Shown here one piece after another: positions 50,400 through 58,770 of a DNA stretch of 64,000 nucleotides. The translations under genes and the position numbers were made by a program. Below the pieces are notes generated by a model. That model had not been told where the DNA came from. It did not search any database and worked only from the letters and a program-made list of their open reading frames with translations. Source of the DNA: Rhodococcus sp. RD6.2 (lineage in GTDB: Bacteria; Actinomycetota; Actinomycetes; Mycobacteriales; Mycobacteriaceae). The stretch spans positions 612,324 through 676,323 of the forward strand of contig NZ_CVQP01000001.1 of NCBI RefSeq assembly GCF_001040705.1. Direction: 5' to 3'. Positions within the stretch are counted from its first letter, which is position 1, and every line of letters starts with the position of its first letter.

Positions 50400-52598
50400 T
50401 CACCGGGAGCCGCGATCGTCCTCGCGGACTCCTCTCCGCCCGAGGAACCGGTCGGTGCTGTGCTGCGGCGTCAGATCGAGGCGTCGGAGCAACTGCGCGT
50501 TGAGCGCGACGACGACCGTCGACGCCGACATGAGAATCGCACCGACACTCATCGGCAGCACGAACCCGATCGGGGCGAGGACGCCGGCGGCCAGGGGTAC
50601 GGCAACGAGGTTGTAACCGGCTGCCCACCACAGGTTCTGCTTCATCTTGCGGTAGCTCGCGCGGGACAGTTCGATCACCGACAGCACCGAGCGGGGGTCC
50701 GACGACGCCAAGATCACGCCGGCCGATCCGATCGCGACGTCGGTGCCCGCGCCGATGGCGATGCCGACGTCGGCCTGCGCGAGCGCCGGAGCATCGTTGA
50801 CGCCGTCGCCGACCATCGCGACCTTGCGACCCTCGTGCTGGAGTTCGGCGACCTTCGCCGCCTTCTCCTCGGGTCGCACGCCGGCGTACACCCGGTCGAT
50901 GCCGAGGTCCGCCGCCACGCTCTCGGCGACCGCCTGCGCGTCACCGGTGATCATCACGACCTGTGCTCCGGCAGCGTGCAGCGCGTCGACGGCGTCACGC
51001 GACTCCGGGCGGATCTCGTCGGCGAGGCGCAGCGCGCCGATCACGTCGTCGCCGGAGAGCACGTGCAGGATGATCGCGCCGGTCCTGCGCCATTCGTCGG
51101 CGACCGGCAGTTCGGCGAGGTCGTGCTCGGTGAGCAGGTGCGGGCCGCCGACCCGGATGCGGGAACCGTCGACGGTGGCCGTTACGCCGACCGCGGGCGA
51201 AGAGGAGAAGTCCGACGACGCCGGGACGGTGATGCCGCTCGACTCCGCCTTCCGGACGATGGCCCTCGCGAGGGGGTGTTCGCTGTCGGATTCGGCGGCG
51301 GCCGCGAGGGCCAGCACCCGGTCCGGGCTGTACCCGGCGACCGGTTCAACGGCGAGCACCGAGGGCTCACCCTTCGTGAGCGTGCCGGTCTTGTCGAAGA
51401 GGACCGCGTCGACGGTGCGCATCGACTCGAGCGCGAGTCGGTCCTTGACGAGAACGCCTCCGCGGGCGGCGCGTTCGGTCGCGATGGACACCACGAGCGG
51501 AATCGCGAGGCCGAGGGCGTGGGGGCAGGCGATGACGAGGACGGTGATGGCTCGCACGACCGCGGAGTCGGGCATACCGATCGCGGTCCACACGACCGCG
51601 GTGATCGCGGCGGCGCCGAGGGCGAACCAGAACAGCCAACCGGCGGCGGTGTCGGCGATGCGCTGTGCGCGCGAGGACGACGCCTGCGCGTCGGCGACCA
51701 GTCGCTGGATGCCGGCCAGTGCCGTGTCGTCCCCGGTGGCCGTGACCCGAACGCGCAGACCCGAGTCGGTGGCGACCGTGCCCGCAACGACGGTGTCGCC
51801 GGCCTCACGCTGGACCGGCTTCGACTCGCCGGTCACCATCGCCTCGTCCATGCTCGCGGTGCCGTCGACGATGGTGCCGTCGGCCGGTACCGATGCGCCG
51901 GGGCGCACGATCACGATGTCGCCGACGGTCAGTTCGGCGGGGGAGACCGTCACGACGTCCTCCCCGACGAGCTTCTCGGCCTCGTCGGGCAGCAACGCGG
52001 CGAGCGAATCCAGCGCGGAGGTGGTCTGGGCGAGAGATCGCATCTCGATCCAGTGCCCGAGCAGCATGATCACGACGAGAAGCGCCAGCTCCCACCAGAA
52101 GTTCAGTTCGTGGTGGAGCAGTTCCAGTGTCGAACCCCATGAGGCGACGAAGGCGACGGTGATCGCGAGGGCGATCAGCAGCATCATTCCCGGCTTGCGT
52201 GAACGGATTTCACTGACCGCGCCGGTCAGGAAGGGGCGACCGCCCCAGAAGTAGATGACCGTGCCGAGGATCGGCGAGACCCACCGCACCCAGTCGGCAT
52301 CCGGCAGCTGATACCCGATGAGGTCCGCGAACATGTCGTTGAACGCGACGGTCGGGACGGCGAGGACAAGCATGATCCAGAACAGCCGGCGGAACTGGTC
52401 GACGTGATTGCCGTGTCCGGCGTGGCCACCATGATCCCCGTGCCCGGAGTGTCCCGCGCCTGGATCGTGCGCGGCATCGGGCGCGCCGTGGCCCATGTGG
52501 TCGTGGCCGGAATGGTTGGTGTGCTCATGATGCGTCCCGACTGCGTCGTGGTGCGTGTGCGGGGCGGCCGATACAGGGTGTTCGGGTCGCATGCTCAT
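50400..52598 (-). CDS. copB: Copper-type P1B ATPase (CopB-like) with His-rich N terminus
   Basis: 732-residue metal-exporting ATPase. An N-terminal stretch of about 65 residues holds roughly 20 His, with no CxxC metal-binding domain. Eight membrane helices follow, with CPH in helix six (VLVIACPHALG), the CopB signature as against the CPC of CopA. Other landmarks are TGES, DKTGTLTKG (phosphorylated Asp), SEHPLARAI, MITGD and GDGVNDAPAL. CPH pumps are linked to Cu export, sometimes Cu(II) or Ag. The start ATG 52598 is leaderless, with TATGGT 6 nt upstream; ATG 52592 is an alternative. A CsoR-type operator overlaps the promoter. Confidence 0.93.
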   Translation of the reverse strand: MSMRPEHPVSAAPHTHHDAVGTHHEHTNHSGHDHMGHGAPDAAHDPGAGHSGHGDHGGHAGHGNHVDQFRRLFWIMLVLAVPTVAFNDMFADLIGYQLPDADWVRWVSPILGTVIYFWGGRPFLTGAVSEIRSRKPGMMLLIALAITVAFVASWGSTLELLHHELNFWWELALLVVIMLLGHWIEMRSLAQTTSALDSLAALLPDEAEKLVGEDVVTVSPAELTVGDIVIVRPGASVPADGTIVDGTASMDEAMVTGESKPVQREAGDTVVAGTVATDSGLRVRVTATGDDTALAGIQRLVADAQASSSRAQRIADTAAGWLFWFALGAAAITAVVWTAIGMPDSAVVRAITVLVIACPHALGLAIPLVVSIATERAARGGVLVKDRLALESMRTVDAVLFDKTGTLTKGEPSVLAVEPVAGYSPDRVLALAAAAESDSEHPLARAIVRKAESSGITVPASSDFSSSPAVGVTATVDGSRIRVGGPHLLTEHDLAELPVADEWRRTGAIILHVLSGDDVIGALRLADEIRPESRDAVDALHAAGAQVVMITGDAQAVAESVAADLGIDRVYAGVRPEEKAAKVAELQHEGRKVAMVGDGVNDAPALAQADVGIAIGAGTDVAIGSAGVILASSDPRSVLSVIELSRASYRKMKQNLWWAAGYNLVAVPLAAGVLAPIGFVLPMSVGAILMSASTVVVALNAQLLRRLDLTPQHSTDRFLGRRGVREDDRGSR

Positions 52599-52624
52599 GC
52601 CCCGACCATACCCCCAGGGGGTAT
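52599..52624 (-). promoter_or_regulatory. copB promoter with overlapping CsoR-like operator
   Basis: The perfect palindrome ATACCCCCAGGGGGTAT (52608-52624) matches the TACCCC-GGGGTA pattern bound by the copper-sensing repressor CsoR. Its left end forms part of the minus-strand -10 TATGGT (52610-52605), which lies 6 nt before the ATG. Bound repressor would cover the -10. No csoR gene lies in the window. Confidence 0.7.
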
Positions 52625-52637
52625 AAAACTCCAGGGG

Positions 52638-53075
52638 TCAGGGTGCAACCGGATAGTGGCTCGTGACCGCGACACGGTTCCATGCGTTCATCACCACGGT
52701 GAGCCAGCTGACCGCCGACGCCTGTGCGTCCGTGAGGGAGCCGTCGCGCCAGCCCTGGCGTGCCGGCACGGGAAGTTCGGTGACCTGCTCGGCCAGCGCG
52801 AGCGCAGCCCTCTCCTGTTCCGTGAAGTACTGCGACTCCCACCACGCCGCCACGACCGCCAGGCGATCGGTGGTCTCGCCCTTCGCGACAGCGTCACGGG
52901 TGTGCATACGCAGGCAGAATGCGCAGCCGTTGATCTGGGAAACCCGGATCTTGACCAGCTCGCCGAGGAGTGGGTCCAGCCCCGCGTCCATGATCGCGGC
53001 GTCGGCCTGAGCGCTCAGGGTCAGCAACTGCTGATAGAGGCTCGGATGTTGCTTGCTCAGGTTGACGGCGTTCAT
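52638..53075 (-). CDS. Carboxymuconolactone decarboxylase / AhpD-like protein
   Basis: 145 residues with the CxxC-x3-H redox motif (C51, C54, H58 in NGCAFCLRMH). The start ATG 53075 has GGAGGA 7 nt upstream. It is a paralogue of the ECF41 partner at 7985 but lacks an ECF41-type promoter and a sigma gene. It is divergent from an MDR oxidoreductase. A role in thiol/peroxide chemistry is likely from the motif; the substrate is unknown. Confidence 0.88.
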   Translation of the reverse strand: MNAVNLSKQHPSLYQQLLTLSAQADAAIMDAGLDPLLGELVKIRVSQINGCAFCLRMHTRDAVAKGETTDRLAVVAAWWESQYFTEQERAALALAEQVTELPVPARQGWRDGSLTDAQASAVSWLTVVMNAWNRVAVTSHYPVAP

Positions 53076-53128
53076 CGTCGGTCCTCCATGCTCTCCGCGC
53101 GTCGAGTGCGACCTCCGTCACAGAAGAC

Positions 53129-53142
53129 TAGCCTCGACAGGC
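53129..53142 (+). promoter_or_regulatory. -10 box of probable leaderless promoter, MDR oxidoreductase
   Basis: TAGCCT at 53129-53134, 8 nt before ATG 53143. No Shine-Dalgarno is seen. Confidence 0.45.
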
Positions 53143-54168
53143 ATGAGCCTGCCTGCCGAGAACACTCGCGTCGTGCTCGCCGCCCGCCCCGTAGGCGAGC
53201 CGACCCCGTCCGACTTCCGGATCGAAACGGCGCCCCTCCCTGAGCCTGCCGACGGTGAACTGCTCCTCGAAACCCTCTACCTGTCGCTCGATCCGTACAT
53301 GCGCGGCCGCATGAGCGAGGCCGAGTCGTACGCCGACCCCGTCCCGCTCGGCGCCGTGATGGTCGGCGGCACGGTTGGTCGCGTCGTCGAGTCCAAGGAC
53401 CCCTCGTTCGTGAAAGGTGATGTGGTGCTGTCGTTCTCGGGCTGGCAGTCCCACGCGATCGCGGACGCGCGGCACGTGCGGAAGCTGGATCCGGCGGCGG
53501 CGCCCCTGTCGACGGCGCTCGGGGTACTCGGCATGCCGGGTTTCACGGCGTACGCGGGGCTGCTCCAGATCGGCAAGCCGGCGCGCGGCGAGACCGTGGT
53601 GGTTGCGGCGGCCACCGGTCCCGTCGGCTCCGCGGTCGGGCAGATCGCGAAGATCAAGGGCGCCCGCGCCGTCGGAATCGCCGGTGGGCCCGACAAGGTC
53701 GCGCACCTGCGTGCGCTCGGCTTCGACGAGGCCCTCGACCACCGTGCGCCCGACTTCGCGGCGCAACTGAAGGCTTCCTGCCCCAACGGAATCGACGTGT
53801 ACTTCGAGAACGTCGGCGGCAAGGTGTGGGACGCGGTGCTGCCGCTGCTGAACACCTACGCCCGGGTGCCGGTCTGTGGCCTGATCGCGAACTACAACCT
53901 GACGTCGGCGCCGGAGGGCCCGGACCGGTCCGCGGCACTGATGGGTCGGATCCTCACGAAGAGCCTCACCGTGCGGGGTTTCATCCAGTCGGAGTTCGTG
54001 AAGGATCAGTTCGTGCACTTCCTGGCCGACATGTCCGGCTGGATCGCGGACGGCCGCGTGAAACACAGGGAAGACGTCGTCGACGGTCTCGAGAACGCTC
54101 CCGCCGCCTTCATCGGTTTGCTGAAAGGTCAGAACTTCGGAAAGTTGCTGATCAAGGTCGCGCAGTGA
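53143..54168 (+). CDS. NADP-dependent zinc-free MDR oxidoreductase (CurA/leukotriene B4 dehydrogenase-like)
   Basis: 341-residue medium-chain reductase. LSLDPYMRGRM, the glycine-rich nucleotide loop VAAATGPVGSAVGQIAK, FDEALDHRAPDF and GIDVYFENVGGKVWDAVLPLL are hallmarks of the double-bond-reductase branch, which reduces enones or 15-oxo/12-oxo groups with NADPH. No zinc ligands are present, as expected. The start was set at ATG 53143 with a leaderless -10 upstream. It overlaps the following DUF2568 gene by 4 bp (GTGA). Confidence 0.9.
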   Translation: MSLPAENTRVVLAARPVGEPTPSDFRIETAPLPEPADGELLLETLYLSLDPYMRGRMSEAESYADPVPLGAVMVGGTVGRVVESKDPSFVKGDVVLSFSGWQSHAIADARHVRKLDPAAAPLSTALGVLGMPGFTAYAGLLQIGKPARGETVVVAAATGPVGSAVGQIAKIKGARAVGIAGGPDKVAHLRALGFDEALDHRAPDFAAQLKASCPNGIDVYFENVGGKVWDAVLPLLNTYARVPVCGLIANYNLTSAPEGPDRSAALMGRILTKSLTVRGFIQSEFVKDQFVHFLADMSGWIADGRVKHREDVVDGLENAPAAFIGLLKGQNFGKLLIKVAQ

Positions 54169-54524
54169 CGAGCTCGGCGCGCGAGCGTTCCGACTACGGT
54201 CCGCTGCACGCGGCGGCGTTTCTCCTCGAACTGATGATGCTCACGATCCTGGCGCTGTCCGGTGCCGCGTCCAGCGACAGCCTGGTGGTTCAGGTGCTGG
54301 CGGCCGTTGCGCTTCCCGTTGTCGCCGCGGCGATCTGGGCGGTGTGGATGGCGCCGACGTCCGTGCGTCGGCTCGCGAATCCACGCCGGTTCGCGGCGGA
54401 GGTGGTGTTGTTCGCGATCAGCGGACTGCTCGCCGCGCTGCTGCTCGCGCCGTGGGTCGGTGCGGTGTTCTTCATGGTGGCCACCCTGGTGTTCGGCGAG
54501 CTTGCCCGCCGCGAAAGCCGGTGA
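54165..54524 (+). CDS. YrdB/DUF2568-family small membrane protein
   Basis: 119 residues beginning at GTG 54165 inside the end of the oxidoreductase gene (GTGA overlap). Four hydrophobic helices are evident. The blocks AAIWAVWMAPTSVRRLANPRRFAAEVVLFAISG and FGELARRE match the DUF2568 pattern. Function unknown. Its stop is 13 bp from the kynU stop on the other strand. Confidence 0.8.
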   Translation: MTSSARERSDYGPLHAAAFLLELMMLTILALSGAASSDSLVVQVLAAVALPVVAAAIWAVWMAPTSVRRLANPRRFAAEVVLFAISGLLAALLLAPWVGAVFFMVATLVFGELARRESR

Positions 54525-54537
54525 TCGTGAGATTCCC

Positions 54538-55755
54538 CTAGCGTTCCACCTCGTCCGCGATCGCCCGGACCCCTGCCAGGGATTCGGCGAACCCCGTGCT
54601 CAGGGGGCTCGGTCCCAGGCGCAGGCCCTGCGGTGCGCGGAAGTCGGGGATCACGCCGCGAGCCCACAGTCGCGACAATGCGTCGCGGAATCCGGGGTGG
54701 TCGAGGGTGACGTGCCCGCCGCGGCGGCCGGAATCGAGGGGTGACGAAATCGCGACGCCGGGGAGGAGTTCGCGCGCCAGGTCGATCAGGTACTCGGTCA
54801 ACTGCACCGACTTCGCGCGCACCGCGTCGATGCCCGCGCGCTCGATCATGTCGATCGTCGACTGCATCGCGATCATCCCGAGGATCGCCGGAGTGCCGCT
54901 GACAACCCGCCGGACACCCTCGGCGGGCACGTAACCCGGACCCATCTCGAATGGGTCGCGGCGACCCATCCACCCCTGGATCGGTTGCCGGAAGTCGTCC
55001 TGGTGCTCGGTGCGCACATAGGCGAACGCGGGCGATCCCGGACCGCCGCACAGATACTTGTAGGTGCAGCCGACCGCGAAATCGACGTGCCACGAATCGA
55101 GTTCGATCGGGACACTCCCGACGGAGTGGCACAGGTCCCACAGGACCAGGGCGCCTGCATCGTGGGCGCAGCGTGTGATCGCGTCCACCTCGGCGAGAAA
55201 GCCCGACCGGTACGCGACGTGACTGAGCACCACCAGTGCCGTGCGATCGGTGATCGCGTCGCGAGCGGCGGCCACCTCGACACCGGATGCGGGATCGACC
55301 GTGATCCAACGCAGGTGCAGGCCGAGCTCGTCCGCGATGCCTTCGAGGACGTAGCGGTCGGTGGGGAAGTTGTCGCTGTCGAGGACGATCTCGGTTCGGC
55401 CCGGCCGCATCGCGAGGGCGCCGCGGGCGAGCTTGTAGAGCAGCACGGTCGTCGAATCGCCGATCGTCGTCTGTCCCGGTGCGGCGCCGAGTGCCGCGGC
55501 GCCGAGCCGGTCGCCGATGGTGAGCGGCAGGTCCATCCACTGCTCGTCCCAACCCCGGATCAGTCGCCCCGACCACTGTGCGACGGCAGCGGTGATCGCC
55601 TCCGTCGCCGCGATCGTCGGGCGGCCCAGCGAGTTGCCGTCCAGGTAGGAGACCAGATCGGAGCCTTCGGTCGAGTGGAAGAGGGAGCGGTAGTGGGCCA
55701 ACGGATCTGCCGCATCTCGCGCGGCGGCGTCACGGTCCAGGTCGTCGACGGTCAC
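54538..55755 (-). CDS. kynU: Kynureninase
   Basis: 405-residue fold-type I PLP enzyme hydrolysing kynurenine to anthranilate and alanine. Recognisable are SYLDGNSLGRPT near the start, DSTTVLLYKLARGAL, WDLCHSVGSVPIELD, the PLP lysine in GCTYKYLCGGPGSPAF and the GWMGRRDPFEMG block typical of kynureninases. Start GTG 55755 overlaps the amidohydrolase stop (GTGA). It is third and last in a tryptophan-degrading operon. No anthranilate dioxygenase genes adjoin. Confidence 0.95.
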   Translation of the reverse strand: MTVDDLDRDAAARDAADPLAHYRSLFHSTEGSDLVSYLDGNSLGRPTIAATEAITAAVAQWSGRLIRGWDEQWMDLPLTIGDRLGAAALGAAPGQTTIGDSTTVLLYKLARGALAMRPGRTEIVLDSDNFPTDRYVLEGIADELGLHLRWITVDPASGVEVAAARDAITDRTALVVLSHVAYRSGFLAEVDAITRCAHDAGALVLWDLCHSVGSVPIELDSWHVDFAVGCTYKYLCGGPGSPAFAYVRTEHQDDFRQPIQGWMGRRDPFEMGPGYVPAEGVRRVVSGTPAILGMIAMQSTIDMIERAGIDAVRAKSVQLTEYLIDLARELLPGVAISSPLDSGRRGGHVTLDHPGFRDALSRLWARGVIPDFRAPQGLRLGPSPLSTGFAESLAGVRAIADEVER

Positions 55756-56795
55756 TGCATGCCTCCTCGTTCGATGTCCGGGGCGAGGTCGAGATCGCTG
55801 ACGGCCACGATCCGCGCGCCCGCCAGCCAGTCGGCGAAATCGGCGTCAGCCGCGGGCGGGGTCCCGGGGATCCAGGTGAACCGCTGCAGGCCCGCGGCGA
55901 ACCGCGCGGCGGCGCCACCGTCGATCATCGCGTCCAGAACTTCCGCACGGCCGAGTCCGGCGTCGAGCAGCGACAGCACCTCCGCCGGGTTCGGCCCCTC
56001 GGGTAGGTCACCGTTTCCGAGATCGGTTCCGTACCGGACGCGTCCGCCAGCGGCGTGGAACCGGCGCAGATTGTCCACGGCCACATTGAGTTCGGGGCCG
56101 CGGTGGATGGCGAGTGTGCTGATCCACAGCATCGACCGTGCTGCCGTGTGGATGACGGAATCGTCGAGAGCTTCCGTCCACGGGGTGTGCGCGAGGACGT
56201 CGACGCCCGCAGCGAGGGCACGGGCTGCCTGTCCCGGCCCCTCGGCGTGCGCGATCACCCCGCGGCCCGCGGCGCGGGCGGCGGAGACCACCGCCGTCAG
56301 GGTGTCGTCATCGAACACCGGTCCCGCGGCAGCGTTCAAAGTGACCTTCACGAAAGCTGATCCCGCACAGACCTGTTCGCGTACCGCCGCTGCCGCATCC
56401 TCGGCGGAGTCGACCTCCCGGACCGAGCCCGCGGGCGCCCACGGCCGGTCGCTCGGGTAGCCGCCCGGCGCCGTCAGGAACTGGCCGGCGAAGCGCACCC
56501 GCGGCATTCCCTCGACCGGGCGACCGTCCGGTGACGGCCACGTCGCGACGGCGTCGAGCCCGGCACCCAGGTCGTACACCTCGTCGAGGCCGCCCGCGAA
56601 CAGTGCTCGGGCATCGACCAGTTCCAGGTGGACGTGGGCGTCGCGGAACCCGGGAAACACGGTGCCGCCGAGGTGCAGGTCGGCGTCGCGGCCGCTCGCA
56701 CCCGGCCGCATCCGTCCGCCGTCGAGGGTGAATCCGATCGGTCCGCTCCACCGCCCGAGCCAGGACTCGTCGGCTGCGACCGTTCCAGTCGGCAC
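55752..56795 (-). CDS. Amidohydrolase-family protein, candidate N-formylkynurenine formamidase
   Basis: 347-residue metal-dependent hydrolase. The metal-site residues appear in order: FRDAHVHLEL (H-x-H), FVKVTLN (candidate bridging Lys), GVIAHAEG and VLAHTPW (His), and YGTDLGNGD (Asp). Start GTG 56795 lies 1 bp after the kynA stop (TGACGTG), and its own stop overlaps kynU, so it is strictly co-translated between the first and third kynurenine enzymes. The missing step there is hydrolysis of N-formylkynurenine, normally by KynB. No KynB-type gene is present, so I infer this enzyme fills it. Another hydrolytic role is possible. Confidence 0.85.
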   Translation of the reverse strand: MPTGTVAADESWLGRWSGPIGFTLDGGRMRPGASGRDADLHLGGTVFPGFRDAHVHLELVDARALFAGGLDEVYDLGAGLDAVATWPSPDGRPVEGMPRVRFAGQFLTAPGGYPSDRPWAPAGSVREVDSAEDAAAAVREQVCAGSAFVKVTLNAAAGPVFDDDTLTAVVSAARAAGRGVIAHAEGPGQAARALAAGVDVLAHTPWTEALDDSVIHTAARSMLWISTLAIHRGPELNVAVDNLRRFHAAGGRVRYGTDLGNGDLPEGPNPAEVLSLLDAGLGRAEVLDAMIDGGAAARFAAGLQRFTWIPGTPPAADADFADWLAGARIVAVSDLDLAPDIERGGMQ

Positions 56796-56796
56796 G

Positions 56797-57669
56797 TCAC
56801 CGACCGACTTCGGTTCGGACCGCGAACAATTCGGGGAAGAACGTGAGGTCGAGGGCGCGCTGGAGGAACCCGACGCCGCTCGAACCGCCGGTGCCGGGCT
56901 TCGTTCCGATGACGCGCAGCACCGTCCGCATGTGCCGGAACCGCCACAGCTGGAAGTTCTCCTCCAGATCGACCAACTCCTCGAACGACTCGTACGCCTC
57001 CCAGTTCTCGTGCGGGTTCTCGTAGACGTGCTTGACCAGCGGGATGAGGTCGCGGTTGAGGGTGTACGCGCTCGCGGGGTCCCGCTGCAATGCCGACTCC
57101 GGCACCGGAAGTCCGACCCGGTGCAGGTGTCGCCAGAACTCGTCGTACAGGCTCGGTTCCGCCAGCACCCGCGACAGCAGGGCATGCGCCTCGGGGTCCG
57201 ACTCGAACACCGGCAGCACCCCGGCGTTCTTGTTGCCGAGGATGAATTCAACGGCCCGGTACTGGAACGACTGGAATCCCGACGCGTTGCCGAGGAAGCC
57301 ACGGAACTGCGAGTACTCCGTCGGAGTGAGTGTCGCGAGCACCGACCACTGTTCGGTCAACGACTTCTGGATGTGTTTGACGCGGGCGATGCACTTGAGC
57401 GCGACCGAGATGTCGTCCCGGGCGAGCGCCGCCTTCGCCGCACTCAGTTCGTGCAGCGTCAGCTTCAGCCACAGTTCGCTCGTCTGGTGCGCAATGATGA
57501 ACAGCAGTTCGTCGTGATGCTCCGGCGCACTGACCGGATGCTGCGCGCCGAGCAGCGTGCCGAGGTCGAGGTAGGACCCGTAGCTCATCCGGTCCCGGAA
57601 GTCGGTGACGATCCCCGGCTCGACCGGCCGCGTGTTTTCCTCGCCGATGTCGTGATCGTCGGAGCCCAT
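56797..57669 (-). CDS. kynA: Tryptophan 2,3-dioxygenase
   Basis: 290-residue heme enzyme opening the indole ring of tryptophan to N-formylkynurenine. MSYGSYLDLGTLL, HHDELLFIIAHQTSELWLKLTLHEL and the heme/substrate residues in FQYRAVEFILGNKN and GTGGSSGVGFLQRAL are diagnostic; the heme-ligand His lies in the C-terminal RHMRTVLRVIG block. The ATG at 57669 is used; a TTG further upstream (57687) is open but unlikely. CATGGT 6 nt before it could be a leaderless -10. It is the first gene of kynA-amidohydrolase-kynU. A LysR gene on the same strand ends 120 bp upstream. Confidence 0.96.
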   Translation of the reverse strand: MGSDDHDIGEENTRPVEPGIVTDFRDRMSYGSYLDLGTLLGAQHPVSAPEHHDELLFIIAHQTSELWLKLTLHELSAAKAALARDDISVALKCIARVKHIQKSLTEQWSVLATLTPTEYSQFRGFLGNASGFQSFQYRAVEFILGNKNAGVLPVFESDPEAHALLSRVLAEPSLYDEFWRHLHRVGLPVPESALQRDPASAYTLNRDLIPLVKHVYENPHENWEAYESFEELVDLEENFQLWRFRHMRTVLRVIGTKPGTGGSSGVGFLQRALDLTFFPELFAVRTEVGR

Positions 57670-57789
57670 GCATCGACCATGCCCCAATCGGTACGCCTCG
57701 TCCAGGCCAACAGGCTCGTGTCCGCCGTCGTCGGTGCCGTCTCCACCCGTGCTCGAGTACTGCCGGGGGAGTAGCGGACGCGCGCGTCC

Positions 57790-58674
57790 TCAGCCGAAAT
57801 GGCGGAGGAGGAAGCTGCTGAGGCGTTGTGTCGCAGGCGCCTCGGTTGTCGAGCCCCAGGCAAGGGTGACGTCTCGCCTGTATCGCGTGCCGGTCAGTGG
57901 CAGTTCGGCCAGGCCCGGCGTTGTTCGTTCGTCGTGGGGGAGCAGTGCGATTCCGAGGCCACGGCTGACCAGCTCGCGGATGGTGGCGAACTCGGTCACC
58001 TCGAACGCGACGTCCGGCTCGAATCCCTTGTCGTGACACCAGCTCTCGGTGAGTTGCCGAAGGTTATAGCTCGGTGGGTTGGCAATGAAGGTCTCGTTCT
58101 TCAGGTCCGTGAGTTCGACGTGCTTCCTCGTCGTCAGGCGGTGATCTTCGGGAACCGCCACGTGAATCTGCTGGGAACCGATGCGGACGTGCTTGAGGCG
58201 GTCGGGCGCGGGGATGACGATCGCCAGGTCGAGTTCTCCGGTCACGAGATCCGTGCCGAGGGCTGATCCGTGCGCCTGCTTGAGAATCACCTTGATGCCG
58301 GGATGGTGGCGACGGAACGCGGCGAGAAGGTCGGGAACGTGACCGGATCCCATCGTCAGGGGGAACCCGAATCGAACGGTCCCCTGGTCGGGATCGGCTG
58401 CTCCGGTCACCTCGGCGATCGCCAGATCCAGTTGGTGCAGCGGGTCACGGACCTGTCGCGCCAAGCGTTCGGCGGCGGCGGTGAGGCGGACGATCCGGCC
58501 GTCATGAATCAGCAGCGGAACCCGCAAGTCCTCTTGCAGGGCGTGGATGCGCCGACTCATCGACGACTGCGGCACGCCGAGTGCCGCCGCTGCCTGGGTC
58601 ATGTGACCGTCGTGCGCGGCCAGTTCGACCAGCGCCCGCAGCTGTGGGGCCAGTCGATTCGTCCACTGATCCAT
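57790..58674 (-). CDS. LysR-family transcriptional regulator
   Basis: 294 residues from ATG 58674. The N-terminal HTH reads LRALVELAAHDGHMTQAAAALGVPQSSMSRRIHALQEDLRVPLLIHDGRIVRLT, followed by a periplasmic-binding-like effector domain (GTVRFGFPLTMGSGHVPDLLAAFRRHHPGIKV). It resembles the GltC/CynR branch in style. It is divergent from mqo (96 bp apart), the classical arrangement for a LysR target, but it also precedes the kyn operon on the same strand. The effector is unknown. Confidence 0.9.
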   Translation of the reverse strand: MDQWTNRLAPQLRALVELAAHDGHMTQAAAALGVPQSSMSRRIHALQEDLRVPLLIHDGRIVRLTAAAERLARQVRDPLHQLDLAIAEVTGAADPDQGTVRFGFPLTMGSGHVPDLLAAFRRHHPGIKVILKQAHGSALGTDLVTGELDLAIVIPAPDRLKHVRIGSQQIHVAVPEDHRLTTRKHVELTDLKNETFIANPPSYNLRQLTESWCHDKGFEPDVAFEVTEFATIRELVSRGLGIALLPHDERTTPGLAELPLTGTRYRRDVTLAWGSTTEAPATQRLSSFLLRHFG

Positions 58675-58770
58675 AACTGGATCGTAATACCGCACTCGTT
58701 CATTGGACGGATGGTGTGTCGCGGGCGAATTCTGGCTGCACCAACCCTCTACGTCGGGAGTGTGCGTCAC

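Noticed and set aside
48247-50460. A 13-base word (CGAGGAACCGGTC) shared between the region after the ligase gene and the 3' end of copB
   Set aside because: There is no extended similarity around it; a match of this size is expected by chance in a GC-rich window.
52638-53142. A second ECF41-type promoter upstream of the AhpD-like paralogue
   Set aside because: The divergent region has only GTCACA in the wrong register and no TGTCAC-N17-CGTC on either strand.
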